Source: JAEVLT01 sp964484065
GTDB taxonomy: Bacteria; Bacillota; Bacilli; Bacillales; Cytobacillaceae
Length of the DNA: 64,000 bases
Assembly (NCBI GenBank): GCA_964484065.1
Contig: CAZAEW010000003.1
Location: 85,722-149,721 of the forward strand
Reading direction: 5' to 3'
Shown: positions 8,130 through 16,907 of the stretch, piece by piece
Layout: every line of letters begins with the position of its first letter
How positions within the stretch are numbered: the first letter of the stretch is position 1
Notes under the pieces: generated by a model
What the model was told of the DNA's origin: nothing
Seen by the model: only the letters and a program-made list of their open reading frames with translations
Database searches by the model: none
Translations under genes and position numbers: made by a program

Positions 8130-8221
8130 GCGGTCCACCCTCGAAATTTTTTATAAATAAACCTAAAAAATTTCGGGGTGGGAATCGAACCCACTAGAAC
8201 CAGGAGACCTGGTGGCGCACC
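8130..8221 (-). promoter_or_regulatory. Structured leader of the GNAT gene with a tRNA-like T-arm
   Basis: Read on the minus strand, three small hairpins follow each other: GGTGcgcCACC (8221-8211), CCAGGtctCCTGG (8212-8200) and GTGGGttcgattCCCAC (8194-8178), the last with a tRNA T-loop sequence. The CCCAC arm is also part of a 17-bp hairpin with a 1-base bulge (8165-8181 with 8135-8152), so the two structures exclude each other. AGGGTGGACCGC (8141-8130) resembles the T-box core but lacks one base. No 5' tRNA half is present. Function is inference. Confidence 0.4.
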
Positions 8222-8383
8222 ATTTGCCTTCCCTATATCATTTTTTTTGAATAATAAAAACGAATTACCTCCATAAATTAAGACGACAAGGTTTACTTAA
8301 AGTATAATACTAGAAAACAAGCGAAAAAGATATAGTCTTTTTATTTATTTTTTGTAAATTTTTATGGCAATTTTCGCAAATAT

Positions 8384-9511
8384 TTATGTTTGTGAAAAAA
8401 CAATTTTACCCCCGATCATCGTCCATTTTGGCTTCGCTAAATAATGAAATGGATGATGGTTCCAGAGTACTAAATCAGCATCTTTTCCTGTTTCAATACT
8501 GCCAAGCCGATGATCAATTTTTAAATTTTTTGCTGGATTGATCGTAATTCCTTCCAACGCTTTTTGCTCTGATAAACCTTCCCGAACTGCTAATCCTGCA
8601 CAAATGTTTAAATACTGGATAGGAGTATACGGATGGTCTGTTGTTATGGATACTTCTACACCATGGTTCGCGAGCTCATGATAGGTATCCCACGTTTTAT
8701 TTTTTAATTCAACTTTTGATCTCCTAGTAAGGGTAGGACCGACAGATACCTTTAGCCCCAGACCAGACAGCTCCCGTGCCACTAGATGTCCTTCAGTACA
8801 ATGCTCTATTCGCAAATCAAGATTAAATTCCTCTGCAAGACGGACGGCGGTGATAATATCATCTGCACGGTGGGCGTGGATTCGAACCGGAATTTCTCTT
8901 TTTAATGCCATAATGAGCGGGGCAATTCGAATATCTTCAGGATTATCGGAATAAAAGGCATGATAGAATGCCTCACGAAGATTGCCCATAATTCCCATCC
9001 TTGTCAGCGAGCCATTGCTGTCATGGCTGTGAATTCTCTTTGGATTCTCCCCCAATGCAATTTTTAATCCTGCGATTTCTAATACGAGCATTTTTTTAAT
9101 ATTTTTCCCGCAGGTTTTAATAACGGAAGTGGTTCCGCCAATGACATTTGCACTTCCCGGCATGATATGCACGGTGGTAATTCCGCTTTTAAGCGCATCT
9201 GCAAAAGCGGGGTCCAATGGATAAGCACCATCGATAGCCCGGATATGAGGGGTCAGGGCTTCGGACGTTTCATTTGCATCGTTTCCAGCCCAGCCGGTTC
9301 CTTCATCATATAGACCTAAATGAGTGTGAACATCAATGAAACCGGGGAAAAGAAACAGCTCGTTGCAATCTATCATTTTGACATTTGTTTCGGTTGTAAT
9401 GTTTTTGCCTATTTTGAGAATTTTTCCGTTTTCTATTAAAACATCACCAGAAGGGATGGGGTCTGAAGTAACGGGATAAACCGTGGCGTTCTTTAGTAGT
9501 ATTTTGGTCAT
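8384..9511 (-). CDS. Amidohydrolase (imidazolonepropionase-like metal hydrolase)
   Basis: 375 aa amidohydrolase-superfamily TIM-barrel enzyme. Visible metal-site motifs are PGFIDVHTHLG, EIAGLKIALGENPKR (likely carboxylated or bridging Lys), RIHAHRADD, RIEHCTEGH and TTDHPYTP, with the composite N- and C-terminal beta domain (DADLVLWNHHPF...). It matches the COG1228 group, which includes imidazolonepropionase, prolidase-like and uncharacterised cyclic amide hydrolases. Starts at ATG 9511 behind AAAGGGAT. No pathway neighbours, so the substrate cannot be named. Confidence 0.8.
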   Translation of the reverse strand: MTKILLKNATVYPVTSDPIPSGDVLIENGKILKIGKNITTETNVKMIDCNELFLFPGFIDVHTHLGLYDEGTGWAGNDANETSEALTPHIRAIDGAYPLDPAFADALKSGITTVHIMPGSANVIGGTTSVIKTCGKNIKKMLVLEIAGLKIALGENPKRIHSHDSNGSLTRMGIMGNLREAFYHAFYSDNPEDIRIAPLIMALKREIPVRIHAHRADDIITAVRLAEEFNLDLRIEHCTEGHLVARELSGLGLKVSVGPTLTRRSKVELKNKTWDTYHELANHGVEVSITTDHPYTPIQYLNICAGLAVREGLSEQKALEGITINPAKNLKIDHRLGSIETGKDADLVLWNHHPFHYLAKPKWTMIGGKIVFSQT

Positions 9512-9669
9512 AATATCCCTTTCTTTTTTTGGAATTTTATTTAATCTATTTTATCCAAAGAGGGTTTTTTATAAAAATATCCTTGTATTTTTTGTGAAGA
9601 AGGAATCCTATTTATCCTTCTTCCGTAAATATAGTGGGAGAATATTAATATTTTAAAGGGGGCTTCAAT

Positions 9670-9993
9670 ATGCCGAAGAATGATGAAAAGTTGCTGGCTG
9701 CATTGATTTATGTCACCAGTTTTTTTGCACCAGTTTTAGGGCCGCTTATCATTTGGCTGCTTAAGAGGGAAGAATCGTCCTTTATCGATTATCACGGTAA
9801 AGAGTATTTAAATTTTATGATTTCTTATTTTATTTACACGATCGTAAGCGGGTTATTAACCATTGTCATCGTCGGTATTATTGGACTTTGGCTGTGTGGT
9901 ATTTTCGCAGCGGTATTTACGATTGTGGCTGCTATTAAAGCATATGAAGGGAATGAGTATAGAATTCCGTGGATTATCCGTTTTATTAAATAA
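9670..9993 (+). CDS. DUF4870/Tic20-like small membrane protein
   Basis: 107 aa with three hydrophobic helices (about residues 10-28, 44-68 and 70-92) and the typical FIDYHGKEYLNFMISY motif of DUF4870. ATG 9670 follows AAAGGGGGC. These proteins are small inner-membrane proteins of unknown function. It sits just upstream of the YxlEFG-like module on the same strand and may be cotranscribed. Confidence 0.8.
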   Translation: MPKNDEKLLAALIYVTSFFAPVLGPLIIWLLKREESSFIDYHGKEYLNFMISYFIYTIVSGLLTIVIVGIIGLWLCGIFAAVFTIVAAIKAYEGNEYRIPWIIRFIK

Positions 9994-10079
9994 AAAACTT
10001 TTAAAAATCCCCTATTTTTTTGAACGTTTTTTGCTTGCCATACGTCTTATAGTTGAAAAATTGCAAGGAGGTCTTCCCA

Positions 10080-10283
10080 ATGGAAACGGTAAATATTAAT
10101 TGGGCATTAGTTGCACCGGTCATGGTTATTCAAGTCATTGTCTTGATTATTGCCATCATCGATCTGGCTCGGATTGAAAATACAAAAGGGCCTAAATGGA
10201 TGTGGGCAATCATTATCTTATTTTTTAATGGTCTCTGTATCGGATCCATCCTTTACTTTGTTATTGGAAGGAGAAGTTATTAA
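10080..10283 (+). CDS. yxlE: YxlE-like PLDc_N-domain membrane protein
   Basis: 67 aa, two membrane helices separated by a short loop with TKGPKWMWA, as in the phospholipase-D-nuclease N-terminal (PLDc_N) family. ATG 10080 follows AAGGAGG. In B. subtilis YxlE precedes YxlF and YxlG in the sigY operon and acts with them; the same order is seen here. The stop overlaps the start of the next gene by one base, so translation is likely coupled. No SigY, YxlC or YxlD gene is found upstream. Confidence 0.75.
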   Translation: METVNINWALVAPVMVIQVIVLIIAIIDLARIENTKGPKWMWAIIILFFNGLCIGSILYFVIGRRSY

Positions 10284-11191
10284 TGCCCCTTATTAAAATT
10301 AATGGATTAAGAAAAAGCTTTCAGGGGACCGAAATAATTAAAGGATTAGACTTGGAGCTTGAAAATGGGAAGTGCACAGCATTATTAGGACCGAACGGTT
10401 CAGGGAAAACAACAACATTGCGGATGCTTTCGGGACTGATGAAACCATCAGCAGGTACGATTGAATTTGATGAAGCGGGCAAGGGGCAGGATATCCGCAG
10501 CATTATTGGTTTCCTTCCGCAATTTCCTGTCTTTTACGACTGGATGACCGGGTTCGAGTTCATGGTGTTTGTTGGGAAACTAGGAGGACTTAAACATAAA
10601 GAAGCCAATGATAGGGCTTTGGAACAACTTTGCCTCGTCGGTTTAGAGAGTGCAAAAAACCGTAAAATCGGAAAATTTTCGGGGGGAATGAAACAGAGGC
10701 TGGGAATTGCCCAGGCTTTGATTCACCGCCCTCGTCTTGTCATGCTTGATGAACCTGTCTCAGCATTAGACCCCATCGGACGCAGAGAAATTTTGGAACT
10801 GATGGATTCATTAAAAAAAGAAACAACGATACTTTTTTCCACTCATATTTTAAATGATGCTGAGGAGGTATGCGATAAGGCTTTGTTTTTACACAATGGC
10901 AGCATTGTTGAATCAGGTTCTCTGGAAGAATTGCGCGACCGTTATCAGCAATCCCAGATCAATTTGTTGTTTCATGGAAAAGCAGACTCGTATGCAGCGG
11001 TTTTAAAGGATTTTCAATGGGTTCAGAAAGCCGAGGTTGAGGGCAGCAGGATCCAAGTGAATGTTCATAATTTGGAACAGGCACGTCAGGAATTATTAAA
11101 AATTATAACAGATAATCATTGGCCCTTATTAAAGTTTGAAATCAGCAGTTTAACGCTTGAGGACCTTTTTATGATGGTGGTGGGAAAATGA
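10283..11191 (+). CDS. yxlF: ABC transporter ATP-binding protein (YxlF-like)
   Basis: 302 aa nucleotide-binding subunit with Walker A GPNGSGKTT (about residues 36-44), Q-loop FLPQFP, signature FSGGMKQRLG, Walker B LVMLDEP and the H-loop STH. The C-terminal roughly 80 residues form the extra domain of the NatA/YxlF type. Its partner is the permease that starts 4 bases before its stop. The YxlE-YxlF-YxlG order points to the B. subtilis module, which negatively affects SigY activity there; the transported substrate is unknown. Confidence 0.85.
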   Translation: MPLIKINGLRKSFQGTEIIKGLDLELENGKCTALLGPNGSGKTTTLRMLSGLMKPSAGTIEFDEAGKGQDIRSIIGFLPQFPVFYDWMTGFEFMVFVGKLGGLKHKEANDRALEQLCLVGLESAKNRKIGKFSGGMKQRLGIAQALIHRPRLVMLDEPVSALDPIGRREILELMDSLKKETTILFSTHILNDAEEVCDKALFLHNGSIVESGSLEELRDRYQQSQINLLFHGKADSYAAVLKDFQWVQKAEVEGSRIQVNVHNLEQARQELLKIITDNHWPLLKFEISSLTLEDLFMMVVGK

Positions 11192-11967
11192 GGCAGTGGC
11201 TGACGCTATGGCAAAAAGAATGTTTAGAGATGTGGAGAAATTTCAAATGGATTTGGGTTCCGGTAACGTTTATACTGCTGGGTGTAAATCAGCCCTTATC
11301 GACTTATTACTTACCTCAAATCATTGATGCAGTAGGTGGATTGCCTAAAGGAGCAGTAATAAAAATGCCCACCCCTTCCGCTGCAGAAGTCTTAGTGTCG
11401 GGGCTAAGCCAGTACACGACGATCGGGGTATTGATTATTGTCCTTACTACAATGGGATTAATTGCAGCGGAGCGAAAAAGCGGCGTAGCAGCGATGATTC
11501 TGGTTAAGCCTGTTTCATACGGCTCGTTTGTTACAGCAAAATGGGCAGGAGGTTTGGCCTTATTACTGTTTTCCTTTTTCTTGGGATACTTAGCTACATG
11601 GTATTACACAGGGGTCCTATTTGATTGGGTTTCACTTGAAACCATACTGCCATCTTATTTTTTGTATGTATTATGGTTTACCTTCGTTTTAACAGTTACC
11701 TTATTTTTCAGTGCTTCCATGTTAACTCCTGGCTTGGCAGGATTTAGTTCACTGGCTGTTGTCATTGTTTTAACGATTGTTAGCAGTTCTTTTTCTCATT
11801 GGCTCCAGTGGAGCCCGGCTCAATTGACCAGCTATTCTAATCAACAGCTTTTAACAGGTGATGTCTCCAAGTATACAATGCCCTCCAGTTTCTTAACAAT
11901 AGGTTGCATTGTTATTCTGCTCGCGTTGAGCATCGTGATATTTCGAAAAAAAGAACTTGCAGAATAA
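11188..11967 (+). CDS. yxlG: ABC transporter permease (YxlG-like)
   Basis: 259 aa ABC-2-type permease with about six membrane helices. The ATG overlaps the stop of the ATPase gene (ATGA). The first segment is followed by a sizeable extracellular stretch, as in NosY/YxlG-type permeases (LIAAERKSGVAAMILVKPV is the typical cytoplasmic coupling motif). It completes the YxlEFG-like unit. No terminator with a clear T-run follows; only A/T-rich sequence precedes the next gene. Confidence 0.85.
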   Translation: MRQWLTLWQKECLEMWRNFKWIWVPVTFILLGVNQPLSTYYLPQIIDAVGGLPKGAVIKMPTPSAAEVLVSGLSQYTTIGVLIIVLTTMGLIAAERKSGVAAMILVKPVSYGSFVTAKWAGGLALLLFSFFLGYLATWYYTGVLFDWVSLETILPSYFLYVLWFTFVLTVTLFFSASMLTPGLAGFSSLAVVIVLTIVSSSFSHWLQWSPAQLTSYSNQQLLTGDVSKYTMPSSFLTIGCIVILLALSIVIFRKKELAE

Positions 11968-12130
11968 ATTTCGGCTGATAGCAATATATACCATTTGTTG
12001 ATTTACAAAAGATAGGTTATGAAAAGATGAAGAAGCGATTTTTGCCTTTTTGTCTTTTCATTACCTATCATTTTTTTGATTATGGATTAATAGACTATTT
12101 TAAGAGAACTTAATCCAAGGAGTAACGGAA

Positions 12131-12922
12131 ATGAGAATTGACGAATATTACAATAATGCGGCGAAAATGAATTTAAACGCCAGCCTCCTGGCCTTACTCC
12201 CGGCTGTTTTTATCACAGGGGGCAACTTGTTTGTTTTTCGTCTTCATGAAATTATGCTTTTGACAGTTCCTTTTCTTATCTACAGTATCATAAGTTTTCA
12301 AATGTTTTTAATGAAAAGGAAGATGTCCATAACACTAAAAAAAAATTTGCAGGGCTCAAGCATAAAAAATAATCAATCATTATTGGCAGCTAAAAAACTA
12401 GTTGTTTTTTATCATGATGCCATACCGCCCAAGCTGATGCTTTACTTCCCTGACGGACAATTTGCTGGTGAATTAACCAGATTTCGGCCGAGAGGAAAAA
12501 GTTTCACAAGAAAAGAAAAAACTTTTCTTCTTCAGGATCACCTCAATCATATAGTCGGTTTCTACAAAGTGAAAGGCAGAAAATGGATAAAGATTGAAGT
12601 CTATAATCATGAGAATGAATATATAGGCTGTTTTGAAAAATCAAAACAGGTTTGGGAAAAAAAAGATAGGAAAGAGCTTCTGGATGCCTCCGGAAGATTT
12701 GTTGCCGAGGTTGAAGGTGCCGGTTACTACATGGACGAGCAAGTTGTCAATTCGAATAACAGGCTGATGTGCCGGCTTCAAAGAGGAATAATGCCTTTGG
12801 AATGGAGCAGACATTTCCCGGAGGCAAACACCCCTGTCCTCTCTCTTGACCAAGAAATTTCTGAAAAGAATAAAATCCTCCACATGGCGATCTTAATCCA
12901 TGAGTTTTTTATTGAAAGATAG
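12131..12922 (+). CDS. Membrane-anchored hypothetical protein, 263 aa
   Basis: Two N-terminal hydrophobic helices (about residues 15-37 and 40-62) are followed by a soluble, beta-rich domain (PKLMLYFPDGQFAGELTRF, FLLQDHLNHIVGFYKVKGRKWIKIEVY, DASGRFVAEVEGAGYY). The repeated strand pattern resembles tubby/LURP-one or scramblase-like folds, but I do not claim the family. ATG 12131 follows AAGGAG. It is monocistronic. No catalytic motif seen. Confidence 0.7.
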   Translation: MRIDEYYNNAAKMNLNASLLALLPAVFITGGNLFVFRLHEIMLLTVPFLIYSIISFQMFLMKRKMSITLKKNLQGSSIKNNQSLLAAKKLVVFYHDAIPPKLMLYFPDGQFAGELTRFRPRGKSFTRKEKTFLLQDHLNHIVGFYKVKGRKWIKIEVYNHENEYIGCFEKSKQVWEKKDRKELLDASGRFVAEVEGAGYYMDEQVVNSNNRLMCRLQRGIMPLEWSRHFPEANTPVLSLDQEISEKNKILHMAILIHEFFIER

Positions 12923-13017
12923 CGGTTTTCCTTGCTGAATTTTGATGTTAATTGGTTTATTTCCGGATAATGGTTTGATAGAATAGGACTATTATAATGA
13001 ATTCGGAGGAATTACCA

Positions 13018-14001
13018 GTGCAAATTCAATTAATTAAATGCCATGGATCAGGGAATGATTTTCTCTTAATTGATGAAATTTCCAATCCATATTCTTTTTC
13101 AGAAGAAGAAAGAGCAAAACTTGCGGTTTTGCTGTGTGACAGAAATTCAGAACTCGGTGCAGATGGAATTTTGTATGTCATGAAGAGCGATCATGAAAAT
13201 GTCAACGGAAGAATGCGCATTTTTAATGCAGATGGTTCCGAGGCATCCATGTGCGGAAATGGTCTTAGGCTTGTGGCAAGATATATTTGTGAAATGTTTC
13301 AATTGAACGAAGGTGTTGTTGAAACAATGAAAGCTGATTTAGCTGTCAGCAAACAAGCGGACCTATATCCGGAGGTTGCAACCTATCAGGTGGAGATTTC
13401 ACCTGTCTCCTTCGCTTTGAAGGATTTGCCATTAATGCTAGACAAACCTGAATTAAAAAATGAAAAAATTGAACAATTATCAGATCAATTAAGCTTTACT
13501 GCATTAGCAGTTCCGAATCCGCACGTCATTGCGATTGTTGAGAAACATCAACTGGAAACAGATTTACAGAAACAAATCAGTGAAAAAGTGAATGGACCGA
13601 ATGAACTCTTTCCGGATGGAGTAAATGTAAGTTTTGTAAAACCAATTCACCAAGGCCATATTTATGTAAGAACATTTGAAAGAGGGGTCGGTTTTACGAA
13701 TGCTTGCGGAACAGCTATGTCTGCCTCAACTCTTGTGACATGTATAAATGGATTAAATGAATTTGAAAAAGCCATTAACGTTTATAATAAAGGCGGTAAA
13801 GTTCAGTGTGTTGTTCATCAAAAGCAAGGAGGATTTTATATCGATCTCATTGGAAATGCTACCTATCTTTATCAGGCGGAAATTGATGCTGATATCCATA
13901 GTGGAACATTTTCGGTTCGATCCCAAAAGGATTTCGCTGAACAGCAAACGTATGAAAAATTACAAACGGAAGCTCAACAATTTTTAAAGTTGGAAATGTA
14001 A
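13018..14001 (+). CDS. dapF: Diaminopimelate epimerase-like protein, long form
   Basis: Both catalytic cysteines of the DapF fold are present: ASMCGNGLR (Cys79) and GVGFTNACGTAMSAS (Cys230). DapF converts LL- to meso-diaminopimelate for lysine and peptidoglycan synthesis. At 327 aa it is about 40 residues longer than usual bacillar DapF (about 284), with an insertion in the middle and a charged C-terminal tail. The second motif has AMS where ACGTGA is normal. It may be a paralogue with a shifted substrate. I chose GTG 13018, 9 bases after GGAGG. Confidence 0.75.
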   Translation: MQIQLIKCHGSGNDFLLIDEISNPYSFSEEERAKLAVLLCDRNSELGADGILYVMKSDHENVNGRMRIFNADGSEASMCGNGLRLVARYICEMFQLNEGVVETMKADLAVSKQADLYPEVATYQVEISPVSFALKDLPLMLDKPELKNEKIEQLSDQLSFTALAVPNPHVIAIVEKHQLETDLQKQISEKVNGPNELFPDGVNVSFVKPIHQGHIYVRTFERGVGFTNACGTAMSASTLVTCINGLNEFEKAINVYNKGGKVQCVVHQKQGGFYIDLIGNATYLYQAEIDADIHSGTFSVRSQKDFAEQQTYEKLQTEAQQFLKLEM

Positions 14002-14027
14002 GGATAAGGAAATTTCTTATCCTTTTT
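14000..14027. terminator. Bidirectional terminator, dapF-like / ligD
   Basis: AAGGATAAG pairs with CTTATCCTT followed by TTTT. It overlaps the last codons of ligD on the minus strand. Confidence 0.8.
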
Positions 14028-15852
14028 TGTTTTTTAAGAAATCCAAAATGGGCTCGAAGGGCTGATTCATTTTTGTTTCAAAGTAACTCTTGAAAGGGTC
14101 CAGCTTATTTTTAAGCCGCTCCATTACGTTTGCCATCGTAAACTTTTTAACATCCAATTTGTCACACACCTCATCCCAATATAATGGAGTAGCGGCACCA
14201 GCAAGTTCATTACCTCTTAACGAATAGGGTGCCACTATGGTCTTTCCTTCGCTATGCTGCACATAATCTACATATAAGCGGCCGCCTCGATTTTTCTTTA
14301 ACCTTTCGATTGTAAAGAAATCAGGCTCCTTTGAAACCAGGTAATTTGCAATAAAGCTTGTAAACAATCTTGTATCATCAAAGGAAAATCGCTCATCCGG
14401 CAGGGGAATATAAATCTGCAAACCTTTGTTTCCTGACGTTTTGACATAGCTGGTCAGTTTCAATTGATCAAGCACTTCTTTTATCAGAAGCGATGCTTTT
14501 ATTGCTAGATGAAAGTCTTCCCGGGAAGGCGGGTCTAAATCAAAAACGATTTCGCTTGGACCCTTTCCGCGGAAGGTTTGGAAAGGTATATGAAATTCAA
14601 TTGCCAGCTGATTTCCAAGCCAGATTAGGGTATTTAGGTTATTGCAAACGATATATTCAATGCCGTCTTCTTGATGTGTTTCGACAAATTCAGGGGCATA
14701 ATCAGGACAATTTTTTTGAAAAAAAGGCTCTCCAAACATACCATGCGGATAGCGAATAACAGTTAATAACCGATTTTTTAAGAAAGGGAGCATGTATTCT
14801 GAAACTTCTTTTAAATAATAAATATAATCAGATTTGTGGATTTTTTCCACTTCCCAAATCAGCTTTTCCGGATGAGTGATTTGTATGCTTTTAGCGAAAT
14901 GAATGGCAGGTGACAGGAATTTATCATATGTACAATCCAATGGATTCAAATCAAATTGAAAATGATTAAAATGTGGTTCTCTCAGTTCGTTATCGTATAA
15001 TTCAAGGTACTTTACATCAAGACAAATAGCTGGATCAACATAAATATAACGGTTATCTTCTCCGATATTGTTTTGTTTGATAATCTGGAGCAAAGCCTGT
15101 TTTTCCTCCGGCTTTAGTCCGAATAGAACCTGACCGATCCGCAGGATTTGATTATCCTTAAACACGCCGATATAAAAATAACCATTTTCTTTATCATAAG
15201 AAGTAATAAAACAGGATACTTGTTTCCAATTTTTATACTTTAACCACTGAGCGGACCGTTTTCCTTCCTCCCAAACGCTGTTTTTATGCTTGGCGATAAT
15301 TCCTTCTCCATCATACAAGATCACCCTTTCCCACAGGTTGTTAAAGTTCTGATGAGCTTTAACATGCTGTATTAATTGTAGGTCTTCTAAAGACGGTTCC
15401 AAGCTGAGCTTTGCCTTGGAGAATATTTCAATTAGAACCTCTTTTCTTTGATAGAAAGGGAGGTTTTTCAGGCTCTCTCCCCTTATGAGGAGGACATCAA
15501 AAACCATGAACCGGCAGGGAATTTCCTCCGAGCATTCATAAATTTTCCTTGCAGAACGCAAACGCCCCCGTACTTGAATTTTCGAAAAATTTGCCTTGTA
15601 CAGATTTTCAAGGATAACAAGCTCTCCGTCGAGTTGAAAAGGGAGAAAAGGCTCAAACCGTTCTTGATGAGCGATTAAAAAAGCTTCCAACTCAGGGAAA
15701 AGGGCAGCTAACGGCTTTCCATTTCTGCTTGTTACTTGGATTCCATCCTTGTCCCAAGTTAAAATTGCCCGGAAACCATCATATTTGACTTCATAAAACC
15801 ATCCGGGATTTTCGGGAGGGTCAAAGGTTAAGGTAGGAAGCATCGGTTTCAT
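14017..15852 (-). CDS. ligD: LigD: ATP-dependent DNA ligase with polymerase domain
   Basis: 611 aa, the usual bacillar size. The N-terminal half is the ATP-dependent ligase: EVKYDGFRA carries the adenylated Lys24, followed by an OB-fold segment. The C-terminal half is the primase-like polymerase domain (VFDLDPP...). The 3'-phosphoesterase domain of mycobacterial LigD is absent, as in B. subtilis. With the divergent Ku gene it makes the two-component end-joining system used mainly in germinating spores. Confidence 0.95.
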   Translation of the reverse strand: MKPMLPTLTFDPPENPGWFYEVKYDGFRAILTWDKDGIQVTSRNGKPLAALFPELEAFLIAHQERFEPFLPFQLDGELVILENLYKANFSKIQVRGRLRSARKIYECSEEIPCRFMVFDVLLIRGESLKNLPFYQRKEVLIEIFSKAKLSLEPSLEDLQLIQHVKAHQNFNNLWERVILYDGEGIIAKHKNSVWEEGKRSAQWLKYKNWKQVSCFITSYDKENGYFYIGVFKDNQILRIGQVLFGLKPEEKQALLQIIKQNNIGEDNRYIYVDPAICLDVKYLELYDNELREPHFNHFQFDLNPLDCTYDKFLSPAIHFAKSIQITHPEKLIWEVEKIHKSDYIYYLKEVSEYMLPFLKNRLLTVIRYPHGMFGEPFFQKNCPDYAPEFVETHQEDGIEYIVCNNLNTLIWLGNQLAIEFHIPFQTFRGKGPSEIVFDLDPPSREDFHLAIKASLLIKEVLDQLKLTSYVKTSGNKGLQIYIPLPDERFSFDDTRLFTSFIANYLVSKEPDFFTIERLKKNRGGRLYVDYVQHSEGKTIVAPYSLRGNELAGAATPLYWDEVCDKLDVKKFTMANVMERLKNKLDPFKSYFETKMNQPFEPILDFLKNKKG

Positions 15853-15979
15853 CCATTTTTACTCCTCTTTTTTCTTTTATTTTGGATTAAATGCCAGAAC
15901 TTCATCCTTTTCCAAATGTTTCTTTGAATTCTTGTTTTTGAATGAAGCAAATTATTAATAAAAAGATGGGAGAAACAAT

Positions 15980-16810
15980 ATGCATACAATGTGGAAAGGC
16001 AGCATCAGCTTTGGCCTTGTTAATATTCCAATTAAGCTTCATGCTGCGACAGAAGATAAAGACATTAAGCTTAGGACGCTTCATAAAAAGTGCCATGCTC
16101 CAATAAAATATGAAAAAATATGCACTCATTGTGAAGAAGAAGTGAAAAATGAGGATATTGTAAGGGCATATGAATATTCAAAAGGGAAGTTTGTCGTTCT
16201 TGATGATGAAGACCTTGAAAAACTTGCCAAGGAGAATGAAGACAAGGCTGTGGAGATTATCGATTTTGTAAAGATGGATCAGATCGATCCCATTTATTTT
16301 GATAAAAGCTATTTTATGTCACCACATGAGGGAGGAGGAAAAGCATATTCTCTGCTCCGTGCTGCATTAACGGAATCAGAGAAGGTAGGTCTTGCGAGAG
16401 TCATCATTCGCTCTAAAGAGCAGCTTGCTGTAATTCGGGTTTATAATAACACGTTAATAATGGAAACCATCCATTATCCGGAGGAGGTGCGAAAAGCGGA
16501 GGATGTACCAAACGTCCCAGCGGAAGACAAGGTATCTCAAAAAGAATTAGACACTGCGATTTTATTGATTGATCAGTTAACAACTGATTTCAAGCCGGAA
16601 AAATACAAAGATGAATATCGGACTGCTTTGCTGAAGTTAATAGAAGATAAGCGCATTGGTAAGGAAACGGTTGTACCTGCAGCGAAAGAAACAGTTTCAA
16701 ATGTGACTGATTTAATGGCAGCATTACAAGCTTCCATTGACCGCACAAAGCCGGTAAAAACGGAAGCTCCAAGGAAGAAAACACCTTTAAAAGTAAAAAA
16801 ACAAGCTTAA
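15980..16810 (+). CDS. ku: Ku, DNA end-binding protein for NHEJ
   Basis: 276 aa bacterial Ku, beginning MHTMWKGSISFGLVNIPIKL, with the core ring-forming beta-barrel and a Lys-rich C-terminal tail that typically aids DNA binding and LigD recruitment. Divergently transcribed from ligD across 127 bases. In B. subtilis the equivalent genes are under SigG in the forespore; I could not identify a convincing SigG promoter here. A perfect terminator follows. Confidence 0.95.
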   Translation: MHTMWKGSISFGLVNIPIKLHAATEDKDIKLRTLHKKCHAPIKYEKICTHCEEEVKNEDIVRAYEYSKGKFVVLDDEDLEKLAKENEDKAVEIIDFVKMDQIDPIYFDKSYFMSPHEGGGKAYSLLRAALTESEKVGLARVIIRSKEQLAVIRVYNNTLIMETIHYPEEVRKAEDVPNVPAEDKVSQKELDTAILLIDQLTTDFKPEKYKDEYRTALLKLIEDKRIGKETVVPAAKETVSNVTDLMAALQASIDRTKPVKTEAPRKKTPLKVKKQA

Positions 16811-16816
16811 TTCTTA

Positions 16817-16850
16817 AAATGAACCGAAGATTATCGGTTCATTTTTTTTG
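16817..16850 (+). terminator. Terminator of ku
   Basis: AAATGAACCGA pairs with TCGGTTCATTT followed by a long T-run. Confidence 0.9.
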
Positions 16851-16907
16851 CCAAAAAATTCAGTGTTATGTATTATAAGTTGTTAGTATATGAAAAGGGT
16901 GTTGGGT

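Noticed and set aside
8160..8240. Complete tRNA gene on the minus strand
   Set aside because: T-arm is present but there is no 5' acceptor strand matching CCCGAAA, no D-loop AGT...GG motif and no proper 7-base anticodon loop.
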